Below, one piece after another: positions 9,027 through 17,041 of a stretch of DNA of 64,000 nucleotides. Made by a program: the position numbers and the translations under genes. Within the stretch, counting starts at the first letter, position 1. Each line of letters opens with the position of its first letter. The notes under the pieces were generated by a model that saw nothing but the letters and a program-made list of their open reading frames with translations, had not been told where the DNA came from and made no database searches. The stretch comes from UBA11740 sp035635855. GTDB lineage: Bacteria; Acidobacteriota; Blastocatellia; Pyrinomonadales; Pyrinomonadaceae. The stretch is taken from the NCBI GenBank assembly GCA_035635855.1, contig DASQAF010000017.1:87932-151931 (forward strand). Reading direction: 5' to 3'.

Positions 9027-9453
9027 GAAATCTAATCCTCCTGGCACTACTCCTTTAAATCCGCTTTGAAACATGCAACTGATAAGCCAGCTCTCGCCGT
9101 CGGCAACCGACTACCTGGAAAACCCGGCTTCAAGAAAAGCAGATTCGTTTTATGCGCCAACTAGAACCTGGAACTTAGGGTACGAGACGATCATACACGC
9201 ACAGTGTTACAACCGGATGAATTCGTGCTGCTTGAGATCATTTGATTTCGTCCCCGCGCAACGTTTGTGTCGATCTGGAAAAGATATAGTGACGAATTTG
9301 TAGGCTGCAAGAAACAGAGAGGCGGGATTCGTGAGTGATTGCGCGATAGAGTTCTACGATTGCTCGATCGTCCGGCGGCCCTTCATTCGCTGCCCATAAA
9401 GTTCGGTAGCTTCGCGTTGGCGCGTACGATCGCAAAGCGAATGTTTTTGACTT
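9027..9453. other. non-coding interval after citramalate synthase remnant
   Basis: Similarity to citramalate synthase stops at about 9454. The minus-strand frame stays open to 9238 but its residues match nothing I know and look like read-through. The rest up to the ROK regulator start holds that gene's ribosome-binding site and presumably its promoter; no clear -35/-10 pair is visible. Confidence 0.5.
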
Positions 9454-9998
9454 GCCGCCGTTCGTGTCGCAGAACACAATTCGTCGCGGCCCGCCGGACA
9501 GCGCTGCGCGCAGCGTCTCGAGCGCGTAAAGCGGATCGTTTCGGTAGCCGTCAAAGAAGTGCTCAGCATCGTAAATCACAAACGACACGCGGGCTGACAG
9601 ATAACTAATCGTGTCCGCGATAATCTCGAGGTTCTCTTCGCAGCCGACTCGCAGGGCGTCGGTGACGTGTAGCCGCCACGATTTACCAAAGACGCTGACG
9701 ACCGGGGTCTCGGCTTTCAGCAAGGCCTGTATGCTCGGGTTTTTATCGCAGGTAATCTGCTTGGAAGGGTAGCGCCAAAACTTGCGATTTGCGCCTGGCT
9801 CAAGTGAAGCGTGCGCGCCTGTTCGAAGAATGAAATGTCGCGCGGATTTGAACCGGGCCAACCGCCCTCGATGAAATCTACGCCGAGCGCATCGAGGTGC
9901 TCGGCCACGCGGCATTTCTCCGCGACGGAAGAGTTCACGCCCTCGCCCTGCGCGCCGTCGCGCAAAGTCGTGTCGTAGATTTCGATTCGCTCAATCAT
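9454..9998 (-). pseudogene. cimA: citramalate synthase remnant, frameshifted and truncated
   Basis: From the ATG at 9998 the frame reads MIERIEIYDTTLRDGAQGEG, the typical start of the CimA/LeuA aldolase family with the metal-binding D-T-T-L-R-D, through 'VDFIEGGWPGSNPRD' and 'IASFGAT'. Similarity then continues in another frame (KQITCDKNPSIQALL, 'AETPVVSVFGKSW', 'VIYDAEHFFDGY', 'IVFCDTNGG'), so there is a shift near 9765-9772. After CDTNGG, at about 9454, the expected rest of the enzyme (roughly 350 residues) is gone. CimA condenses pyruvate and acetyl-CoA towards 2-oxobutanoate for isoleucine. The start overlaps the ilvD end by 8 nt, showing it was the last gene of the operon. Confidence 0.85.
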
Positions 9999-11679
9999 CG
10001 CTTCTTTGGTTATCGGTCACCGCGCCGACACTACTACTGGAAACCAGCGCCGCGTACTTTGCCAACACACCGCGACAGTAGCGCGAGGGCGGCGGTAGCC
10101 ACGCGGCGCGGCGACGTGCCAACTCAGCTTCCGCGACGTTCAACTGGAGCAACCGCGCCTCGGCGTCGATCGTGATCGAGTCTCCTTCCTTAACCAGCGC
10201 AATCGTTCCCCCCACGGCGGCTTCCGGTGCGACGTGTCCTACGACCATGCCATACGTCCCGCCCGAAAAACGACCATCGGTGATTAGCGCGACTGAGTCG
10301 CCCAGGCCGGCGCCGATGATCGCGGAAGTCGGCGCCAGCATTTCGCGCATGCCGGGACCACCCTTGGGGCCTTCGTAGCGAATCACCAGCAACTCGCCGG
10401 CTCTTATCCGGCCACTGAGAATTGCTTGCTGGCAACCCTCTTCCGACTCGAACACGCGGGCGGGCCCGGTGATTTTCGGATTCTTCACGCCGGTGATTTT
10501 TGCCACGGCGCCTTCGGTCGCGAGATTCCCTTGCAGGATGACGAGATGCCCTTGCGGATAAAGTGGATCATCCCAATGGCGAATCACGTCCTGCTCCGAA
10601 TGCGGTTCGTTGGGCACGGCTTTCAGCGCGTCCCCAATACTTTCTCCGGTAATTGTGAGTGCGTCACCATGTAGCCGGTCATGGACCAGCAACATCTTCA
10701 TCACCTGCGGAATGCCGCCGGCGCGATGCAAGTCCGTCGCGACATAACGGCCCGAAGGTCTTAGATCGCAGAGCACCGGAGTGCGAGCACGAATCACTTC
10801 GAAATCATCGATGGACAACCGCACCTCGGCGGCGTGCGCGATCGCCAGCAGATGCAGCACCGCATTCGTCGAACCGCCGACCGCCATCACCACCGCGATC
10901 GCATTTTCAAAAGCCTGGCGGGTGAGAATATCGCGCGGTAGAATTTGTTTGCGAATAGCTTTGGCTAACACGGCGGCGCTGCGGGCCGCGTTCTCAGTCG
11001 CCTCTTTGTCTTCGGCGGCCACCGTTGACGAGTAAGGCAAACTCAGTCCCATAGCCTCAATCGCCGCGGACATGGTATTCGCCGTGAACATGCCGCCGCA
11101 GGAACCGGCGCCGGGGCATGCGCGGCGCTCCACCTCCAACAGATCGTCGGCGCTGATCCGGTTCGCGCAGAATTGGCCCACGGCCTCAAAGGCGCTGACT
11201 ATGGTCAAGTCGTTGCCCTGGTAATGGCCGGGCTTGATCGTGCCGCCGTAAACAAAGATCGCAGGAATGTTTAGCCGGGCAATACCGATCATCGCGCCCG
11301 GCATATTCTTATCGCAACCGCCGATCGCGATCAGGCCGTCGACACTCGCTGCCTGACAAACCGTTTCAATTGAATCGGCAATCACTTCACGCGACACCAG
11401 GCTGTACTTCATTCCTTCGGTGCCCATCGAGATGCCGTCGCTCACGGTAATTGTGCCAAAGCTTTGCGGCATGGTGCCCGCTTCACGCAAAACACTCATC
11501 GCGCGTTCAGTCAGCCGATTCAGGTGCATGTTGCAGGGCGTGATCGTGCTGTAGCCGTTGGCCACGCCGACGATGGGCTTGTCGAAGTCCGCGTCACCAA
11601 AGCCCGTCGCTCGCAGCATCGAACGGTTCGGGGTGCGCTCGACGCCGCGAGTGATAGTGTGGCTGCGATGATTGTTCAT
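9991..11679 (-). CDS. ilvD: dihydroxy-acid dehydratase
   Basis: IlvD dehydrates dihydroxyisovalerate and dihydroxymethylvalerate, the third common step to valine and isoleucine. The ATG at 11679 starts MNNHRSHTITRGVERTPNRS, the usual N-terminus, giving 562 residues, so the upstream open frame (which runs through a palindromic repeat) is not coding. Fe-S ligands are visible in 'TPCNMHL', 'GGCDKNMPGA' and 'GAGSCGGMFTANTM'; the three-Cys pattern and length fit the [2Fe-2S] class. It sits after ilvC on the minus strand, separated by a REP-like inverted repeat that may affect expression. Intact. Confidence 0.96.
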   Translation of the reverse strand: MNNHRSHTITRGVERTPNRSMLRATGFGDADFDKPIVGVANGYSTITPCNMHLNRLTERAMSVLREAGTMPQSFGTITVSDGISMGTEGMKYSLVSREVIADSIETVCQAASVDGLIAIGGCDKNMPGAMIGIARLNIPAIFVYGGTIKPGHYQGNDLTIVSAFEAVGQFCANRISADDLLEVERRACPGAGSCGGMFTANTMSAAIEAMGLSLPYSSTVAAEDKEATENAARSAAVLAKAIRKQILPRDILTRQAFENAIAVVMAVGGSTNAVLHLLAIAHAAEVRLSIDDFEVIRARTPVLCDLRPSGRYVATDLHRAGGIPQVMKMLLVHDRLHGDALTITGESIGDALKAVPNEPHSEQDVIRHWDDPLYPQGHLVILQGNLATEGAVAKITGVKNPKITGPARVFESEEGCQQAILSGRIRAGELLVIRYEGPKGGPGMREMLAPTSAIIGAGLGDSVALITDGRFSGGTYGMVVGHVAPEAAVGGTIALVKEGDSITIDAEARLLQLNVAEAELARRRAAWLPPPSRYCRGVLAKYAALVSSSSVGAVTDNQRSDD

Positions 11680-11732
11680 AAACGATCTACGAGCTCCGCG
11701 GAACTGGTTTCGTATCGTACCGCAGGGCACTT

Positions 11733-11798
11733 GCCCGACTGTAAGGGAGGGCTCATTGTGGCAACCTGAAGAATCTGAGCCCTCCCTTACGGTCGGGC
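11733..11798. repeat. long REP-like inverted repeat between ilvC and ilvD
   Basis: Two 23-nt arms, 11733-11755 and 11776-11798 (cores TAAGGGAGGGCTCA and TGAGCCCTCCCTTA), are complementary with one G-T type mismatch around a 20-nt spacer. In RNA this would be a strong hairpin in the ilvC-ilvD gap. A piece of the same word (AAGCCCGACCGTAAG) recurs near 61350, suggesting a dispersed family. A role in mRNA stability or partial termination is inference. Confidence 0.85.
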
Positions 11799-11856
11799 TA
11801 ATGCCCCGTTGGTCGAGCAACTACTGGCAATTACTGGAAAATTCTGGACATCAACG

Positions 11857-12873
11857 TCAATTCTTCGCTTTATCAACCAGCCGCCCCTCGGCCAGCCAAG
11901 GCATCATTTCGCGCAGACGTGCGCCGACACGCTCGATTTGATGCGCTTTAGTTTGCGCCTCCAACTCCTTGAACCGTGGACGCCCACGTTTGTTTTCTTT
12001 CATCCATTCATTCGCGAATGCGCCCGATTGAACCTCTGCCAACAGGGCTTTCATCCGACGCTTCGTCTCGTCGTTGACTACCGCAGGCCCGCGCGTCATG
12101 TCACCGTACTGGGCCGTGTTGGAAACTGAATAGCGCATTTCCGAAATCCCGCCTTCGTAAATCAAATCAACGATCAGTTTCATTTCGTGAAGGCACTCGA
12201 AGTAGGCCATCTCGGGCGCGTAACCGGCTTCGACCAGAGTTTCAAACCCGGCCTTGATTAATGCTGTCAACCCGCCACACAGTACTGCCTGCTCGCCGAA
12301 TAGATCTGTTTCCGTCTCTTCGCGAAAGTTGGTTTCGATCACGCCGGCCCGGCCGCCGCCGATCGCGGAAGCGTAAGCCAAGCCAATCTCACGCGTGTCG
12401 CCGGTGGGATCCTGTTGGACCGCGAGCAGGCAAGGCACGCCGGCGCCGCGTTTGTATTCGTGACGCACCAGATGGCCCGGCCCCTTGGGCGCCACCATAA
12501 ACACGTTGACGTCGGCGGGCGGCTTGATAAAACCGTAGTGCACGGAGAAGCCGTGTGAGAACCCGAGATACTTTCCGGGGGTCATCGATTCGGCGACATC
12601 GCGCGCATACACTTCGGGCGCCAGTTCATCGGGGACCAGCATCATCACGACGTCGGCTTCAGCCGCAGCCTGCGCCACAGGCAGGACACGCAGGCCCGAC
12701 TGTTCCGCCTTCGCCACCGAGGGACTCTCCGGGCGAAGGCCGACCGTCACCTCGCAACCCGATTCGCGCAGGTTATTCGATTGCGCGAAGCCCTGGCTGC
12801 CGTACCCGATGACGGCAAGTTTCTTTCCCCGCAACGCGTCCTGATTACAGTCTTTGTCGTAATAGATTTTCAT
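11857..12873 (-). CDS. ilvC: ketol-acid reductoisomerase (class I)
   Basis: Catalyses isomeroreduction of acetolactate and acetohydroxybutyrate using NAD(P)H and Mg2+. The ATG at 12873 (MKIYYDKDCNQDALRGKK) follows GAGGA at good spacing and gives 338 residues, standard for the short class I enzyme. The Rossmann 'VIGYGSQGFAQ' motif is near residues 24-34, and the cofactor loop 'GLRPESPS' carries the serine residues usual for NADPH preference. Mg2+ site segments 'DLFGEQAVLCGG' and 'ECLHEMKLIVDLIYEGG' are present. Third ilv gene of the operon, about 180 nt after ilvN. Confidence 0.97.
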   Translation of the reverse strand: MKIYYDKDCNQDALRGKKLAVIGYGSQGFAQSNNLRESGCEVTVGLRPESPSVAKAEQSGLRVLPVAQAAAEADVVMMLVPDELAPEVYARDVAESMTPGKYLGFSHGFSVHYGFIKPPADVNVFMVAPKGPGHLVRHEYKRGAGVPCLLAVQQDPTGDTREIGLAYASAIGGGRAGVIETNFREETETDLFGEQAVLCGGLTALIKAGFETLVEAGYAPEMAYFECLHEMKLIVDLIYEGGISEMRYSVSNTAQYGDMTRGPAVVNDETKRRMKALLAEVQSGAFANEWMKENKRGRPRFKELEAQTKAHQIERVGARLREMMPWLAEGRLVDKAKN

Positions 12874-12932
12874 TGATTCGATCCTCAAAAGTGATTCCAA
12901 AACTCCCTGATCGGGTTCTGAACAAGTTCGCT

Positions 12933-13033
12933 ACAGAGACGCAGAGATGCGGAGAAAGCGAACGGGCAACCGACTCAAATGTATCCGAACTGCATATCTT
13001 CCTCTGTGACTTTGTGATTTGATTCTGTGGCTA
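12933..13033. repeat. dispersed CAGAGACGCAGAG-type repeat in the ilvN-ilvC gap
   Basis: The gap contains ACAGAGACGCAGAGATGCGG (12933-12952) and, 50 nt later, a roughly complementary CCTCTGTGACTTTGTG. Similar words occur repeatedly between genes in some soil bacteria (from memory), and a related CGTCTGTCTGCGGTGAA word (minus strand) lies in the protease leader near 6565-6581. Probably a non-coding dispersed repeat able to fold into a weak hairpin. Confidence 0.45.
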
Positions 13034-13053
13034 TTTCGCATTTTCAACAGGCA

Positions 13054-13536
13054 CTACACCAACAAACGTCCAATTGCGATGCGACCGCCGCGGGTAATCT
13101 CGTGAATACCGACTGGTCGCAAGAGCTCGATAAAGGCTTCGACCTTTTCCTTACTCCCCGAAGTCTCGACAATCATCTGAGTGTGCGAAATGTCGACGAC
13201 TTTGGCACGGAACACGTCTACCAAACTCAGAACTTCTTGTCGTTGCTTTCCGGGCTCAGCATTTACGGTAATCAAAGCCAGGTCACGCTCGATGTGTGGG
13301 CTGGTGGTTACATCCAGCACTTCGCGAACGCGCGCCAGGCGTTCGCACTGTTTGACGATCTGCTCGATCGTGCGATCGTCGCCGCTGGTCACAATCGTGA
13401 CCCGCGCCCACTCGGGATCGAGCGTAGCGCCGACCGAAATCGTTTCAATATTGAAACCACGCGCGCTGAACAGACCGACGATGCGGGAGAGTTCGCCCGG
13501 CTGATCTGCAACGACGATGGAAAGAGTGTGATTCAT
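13054..13536 (-). CDS. ilvN: acetolactate synthase small (regulatory) subunit
   Basis: The ATG at 13536 starts MNHTLSIVVADQPGELSRIV, the ACT-domain start of IlvN/IlvH, giving 160 residues, the normal size; the 26 in-frame codons upstream are repeat-derived read-through. ACT domain about 3-75 ('GELSRIVGLFSARGFNIE'), C-terminal domain about 80-160. It binds the large subunit and usually gives valine feedback inhibition. It follows ilvB by about 80 nt, a gap containing an imperfect inverted repeat of the GCGAATT type. Confidence 0.95.
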   Translation of the reverse strand: MNHTLSIVVADQPGELSRIVGLFSARGFNIETISVGATLDPEWARVTIVTSGDDRTIEQIVKQCERLARVREVLDVTTSPHIERDLALITVNAEPGKQRQEVLSLVDVFRAKVVDISHTQMIVETSGSKEKVEAFIELLRPVGIHEITRGGRIAIGRLLV

Positions 13537-13617
13537 TTTCGGATTTCGGAGTTCGACTTGCGGATTGCGAATTTGTGCTTCTGCTGACTCGCCTCTTAAA
13601 TTCGCGACTCGCAATTC

Positions 13618-15411
13618 CTAAACTCCTTCACTCTGAAAAATCATGTCACGCGAGCTGGCGCCGGCGGGAACGATGGGGAACACATTCTCCTCCCTTGCCA
13701 CCACGATCTCGATCACCGCGACTCCCTTGTGCGAGAGACCGGCTTCCAGCACCGCAGGCAATTCGTCCGGCAGAGTTGCGCGCACTCCAAACGCGCCATA
13801 CGCTTCCGCCAGCTTGACGAAGTCAGGCGCCACGGACATATCCACTTCCGAATAAGCCCGGTCATAGAACATCTCCTGCCACTGCCGCACCATCCCCAGG
13901 TATCCGTTATTCATAATGACTATCTTCACCGGGAGATCGTATTGAACGGCGGTGGCCAGTTCCTGATTAGTCATTTGAAAACCACCATCGCCGACCACTG
14001 CGACGACGAGCTGATCGCGAAACGCCAATTGCGCCCCGATCGCCGCAGGCACGCCAAAGCCCATCGCCCCCAGCCCGCCACTGGTGATCCATTGGCGCGC
14101 GCGTTTGAACGGATAGAATTGCGCGGCCCACATTTGGTGTTGCCCCACGTCGGTCACAATGATCGCTTCCCCATTCGCCAGGCGGTGCAATTCGCGAATG
14201 ACGTGCTGAGGTTTGATATGGTCAAGTGATCCAGTGAATTGCATCGGCTGCTCGCGCTGCCACGACCGCAGTTGCTCCCACCATCGATTGCGCCGTTGAA
14301 TGCTCTGCCTAATACCTTCCGGGCCGGTTGACTCCACTTGCGCGCGCAAAGCAGTGAGCGCCTCACGTGCATCCGCAATCATTGACAGATCGGGCACCCG
14401 ATTCTTTCCGACATTCGCCGGATCGATGTCGATATGAATCACCTTCGCATGCGGAGCGAACGTCGCCAGTTTTCCGGTAACGCGGTCATCAAAGCGCACG
14501 CCAACTGCGACCAGGAGATCACTATCGGCGACTGCCATATTCGCGGCATAAGTCCCGTGCATGCCGAGCATTCCCAAACTGAGCGCGTGCGAGGAAGGAA
14601 AACCGCCGAGGCCCATCAATGTGGGCGTGACGGGAAGTTGTAACTGCTCCGCGAAATCCAGCAGTTCCGCACATGCGCCAGAGCTAACAATACCCCCGCC
14701 GACATAAAGCACCGGCCGCTGCGCCTTGAGAATTGCGGCAGCTGCTCGCTCGACATCTAAGACATCGGGCGCCGATGTTCTCTCAATGCACGGAAAACTG
14801 ATCTTTTCCAGTCGCGAGTAACGTGTTTGATCGGCGGAGACGTCCTTCGGTATGTCGATTACGACTGGTCCAGGCCGTCCCGTCCGGGCCAGATGAAACG
14901 CTTCATGAACGATTGCACCTAAATCGCGCACGTCGCGCACGAGATAATTGTGCTTAACGCAAGGCCTCGTGATCCCCACCGTATCCACTTCCTGAAAAGC
15001 GTCTGTACCTATCAGAGGCAGCGGCACTTGCCCGGTGATGACTACGATTGGAGTTGAATCCAGATAAGCATTCGCGATCCCGGTGATCGCGTTGGTAGCG
15101 CCTGGTCCAGAGGTCACCAGGGCAACGCCAACGCGGCCCGACGCGCGCGCATAACCCTCGGCCATATGCACCGCGCCCTGTTCGTGGCGTACCAGGTAAT
15201 GCGTGATCCGATCGCGCTTGCGCCACAGTTCGTCATAAATGTGGAGGACCGCGCCGCCCGGATAGCCGAAGATCGAATCGATGCCCTCGTGAAGGAGACC
15301 TTCGACCAGGATCTCCGCGCCGCGCGGAAAACGTTGGTCTTCCGTTTCGGTCGGTAGCCGGGGCCGTTTCACAGTTTGTGGTCTTGCGCTCATGCTCTCT
15401 AGTACTTTCAA
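13618..15411 (-). CDS. ilvB: acetolactate synthase large subunit
   Basis: A ThDP-dependent acetohydroxyacid synthase of up to 597 residues. The N-terminal pyrimidine-binding domain has the catalytic glutamate in 'RHEQGAVHMAEGYARASG' (E77); there is a central FAD-binding-like domain; the C-terminal pyrophosphate domain has 'VVGDGGFQMTNQEL' followed by 'NNGYLGMVRQWQ', matching the GDG-N Mg2+/ThDP motif. The frame begins with TTG at 15411; an ATG six codons later (15393) may be the real start. First of the ilv genes, about 85-100 nt after gltD, so glutamate synthase and branched-chain synthesis probably share a transcript. Confidence 0.96.
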   Translation of the reverse strand: MKVLESMSARPQTVKRPRLPTETEDQRFPRGAEILVEGLLHEGIDSIFGYPGGAVLHIYDELWRKRDRITHYLVRHEQGAVHMAEGYARASGRVGVALVTSGPGATNAITGIANAYLDSTPIVVITGQVPLPLIGTDAFQEVDTVGITRPCVKHNYLVRDVRDLGAIVHEAFHLARTGRPGPVVIDIPKDVSADQTRYSRLEKISFPCIERTSAPDVLDVERAAAAILKAQRPVLYVGGGIVSSGACAELLDFAEQLQLPVTPTLMGLGGFPSSHALSLGMLGMHGTYAANMAVADSDLLVAVGVRFDDRVTGKLATFAPHAKVIHIDIDPANVGKNRVPDLSMIADAREALTALRAQVESTGPEGIRQSIQRRNRWWEQLRSWQREQPMQFTGSLDHIKPQHVIRELHRLANGEAIIVTDVGQHQMWAAQFYPFKRARQWITSGGLGAMGFGVPAAIGAQLAFRDQLVVAVVGDGGFQMTNQELATAVQYDLPVKIVIMNNGYLGMVRQWQEMFYDRAYSEVDMSVAPDFVKLAEAYGAFGVRATLPDELPAVLEAGLSHKGVAVIEIVVAREENVFPIVPAGASSRDMIFQSEGV

Positions 15412-15496
15412 GCCGCCCTGTGATCGTCGGAGTGGCGAGTGTCAGGACTGCAACTAAACAAACAAGCCCAATTGAAGTTGGTACTCTGAACACCGT

Positions 15497-16978
15497 TTAT
15501 CTAAGCACTGTTTCTCCCATCAAGTACTTGTCGACTCCTCTTGCCGCGCGGCGTCCATCGGCGATGGCCCAAACGACCAGCGACTGTCCGCGAGTCATGT
15601 CACCTGCGGCGAACACTTTAGGCGCGCTCGTCATTACATCGTCGTCGACGGCCACATTGCCGCGATCGTTGATTACTACTCCAAGCTGATCCAACAGCCC
15701 TTTTGTTTCGGGTCCCAGAAAACCAAGGGCAAGCAGAACCATCTGTGCCGGCCATTCTCTGCGGCTTCCCGGAATTTCATGCGGGCCTCCCCGCCCATTC
15801 TTCGGTGCCGCCAAATGGACCTCGACCGTTTCCACTGCGCGCAAACGTCCCCCTTCGTCACCAATGAAGCGCTTACTCAGGATTGAGTAGACGCGGGGAT
15901 CGCGGCCGAATCGAGCCGCGGCTTCTTCGTGCCCGTAATCCAGCCGAAAGATTTTGGGCCACTGTGGCCAGGGATTATCCGGGGCGCGCTGGTCCGGTGG
16001 TTGGGGTAAGATCTCAAACTGGATCAGACTGCGGCAGCCCTGACGCAGGGCCGTGCCGACACAGTCGGTGCCGGTATCGCCGCCGCCAATAACGATTACG
16101 TCCTTATCTTTCGCGGACAGGTAACGGCCGTCTTCGTGTTTGCTGTCCAGGAGACTCTTTGTATTGGCGTGAAGAAACTCCATGGCGAAATGCACGCCGC
16201 GAAGATTTCTTCCTTCCAAGCGCAGGTCGCGCGGTTTGGTTGCGCCGACGCAAAGCACAATCGCGTCGAACTCGTCAGTAATCCTGTCCGCGCCATAGTC
16301 AACTCCGACATTTGCTCCATTGACAAAATTAATGCCCTCCGCCGCCATCAGATCGAGCCGTCTTTGCACCACGCTCTTGTCCAACTTCATGTTAGGAATG
16401 CCGTACATCAAGAGACCACCGGCTCGATCTGCGCGCTCAAAGATCGTCACCAGGTGTCCCGCCTGATTGAGTTGACTTGCGCAAGCCAGGCCAGCCGGGC
16501 CAGAGCCTATAATCGCCACTGTCTTGCCCGTACGCGCAACGGGCGGCTTTGGCACGACCCATCCCGCTTCAAAGCCCCTGTCGATAATCGCCTGCTCGAT
16601 GCTCTTAATTGTTACGGGAGCATCGTTGATGCCGAGTACGCACGATCCCTCACAAGGCGCCGGACAAACACGACCGGTAAATTCCGGAAAATTGTTCGTC
16701 TGGAGCAGGCGGTCCAGCGCTTCACGCCATTGACCACGATAGACAAGGTCATTCCACTCAGGAATCAGGTTATCGATCGGACAGCCTGACGCAGAGCCAT
16801 TAATGATTTGCCCCGTATGGCAGAACGGCACTCCACAATCCATGCAGCGCGCCCCCTGTTCGCGCAAATGACCCTCGGGCATCTGCTCATGAAACTCTTG
16901 CCAATCAAACACGCGTTCACCCGGCGGCCGTGCGACCGGAACCGTGCGGATGTGATCCATGAAACCGGTTTTAGTCAT
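15497..16978 (-). CDS. gltD: glutamate synthase small subunit (NADPH)
   Basis: The electron-input subunit of GOGAT, 493 residues from the ATG at 16978 (MTKTGFMDHIRTVPVARPPG). N-terminal Cys clusters ('RCMDCGVPFCH', 'GCPIDN', 'CPAPCEGSC') bind [4Fe-4S] centres that pass electrons to GltB. 'VAIIGSGPAGLACASQL' is the FAD Rossmann motif and 'VIVIGGGDTGTDC' the NADPH motif. Length is standard. It follows gltB by about 60 nt, a gap with a short hairpin. The 20 open codons upstream of this start come from that hairpin repeat. Confidence 0.96.
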   Translation of the reverse strand: MTKTGFMDHIRTVPVARPPGERVFDWQEFHEQMPEGHLREQGARCMDCGVPFCHTGQIINGSASGCPIDNLIPEWNDLVYRGQWREALDRLLQTNNFPEFTGRVCPAPCEGSCVLGINDAPVTIKSIEQAIIDRGFEAGWVVPKPPVARTGKTVAIIGSGPAGLACASQLNQAGHLVTIFERADRAGGLLMYGIPNMKLDKSVVQRRLDLMAAEGINFVNGANVGVDYGADRITDEFDAIVLCVGATKPRDLRLEGRNLRGVHFAMEFLHANTKSLLDSKHEDGRYLSAKDKDVIVIGGGDTGTDCVGTALRQGCRSLIQFEILPQPPDQRAPDNPWPQWPKIFRLDYGHEEAAARFGRDPRVYSILSKRFIGDEGGRLRAVETVEVHLAAPKNGRGGPHEIPGSRREWPAQMVLLALGFLGPETKGLLDQLGVVINDRGNVAVDDDVMTSAPKVFAAGDMTRGQSLVVWAIADGRRAARGVDKYLMGETVLR

Positions 16979-17006
16979 TGCCAATCGGTGCCGACAAAAT
17001 CTTTCT

Positions 17007-17031
17007 CTTCTCCCTCTCTCAGGGGGAGAAG
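17007..17031. repeat. short hairpin in the gltB-gltD gap
   Basis: CTTCTCCC and GGGAGAAG form an 8-bp stem around a 9-nt loop in the intercistronic gap. There is no T run, so it is not a terminator; it resembles CCCTCTCCC-type dispersed repeats and could stabilise the upstream gltB mRNA. Confidence 0.5.
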
Positions 17032-17041
17032 GGAGCACACC

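Noticed and set aside
15394..15493. Possible ilv leader peptide (GTG start, Val/Leu/Ile/Thr-rich) before ilvB
   Set aside because: It runs on into the ilvB reading region in another frame without a stop, there is no terminator hairpin, and the Ile/Val/Leu codons are not clustered as in real ilv leaders.
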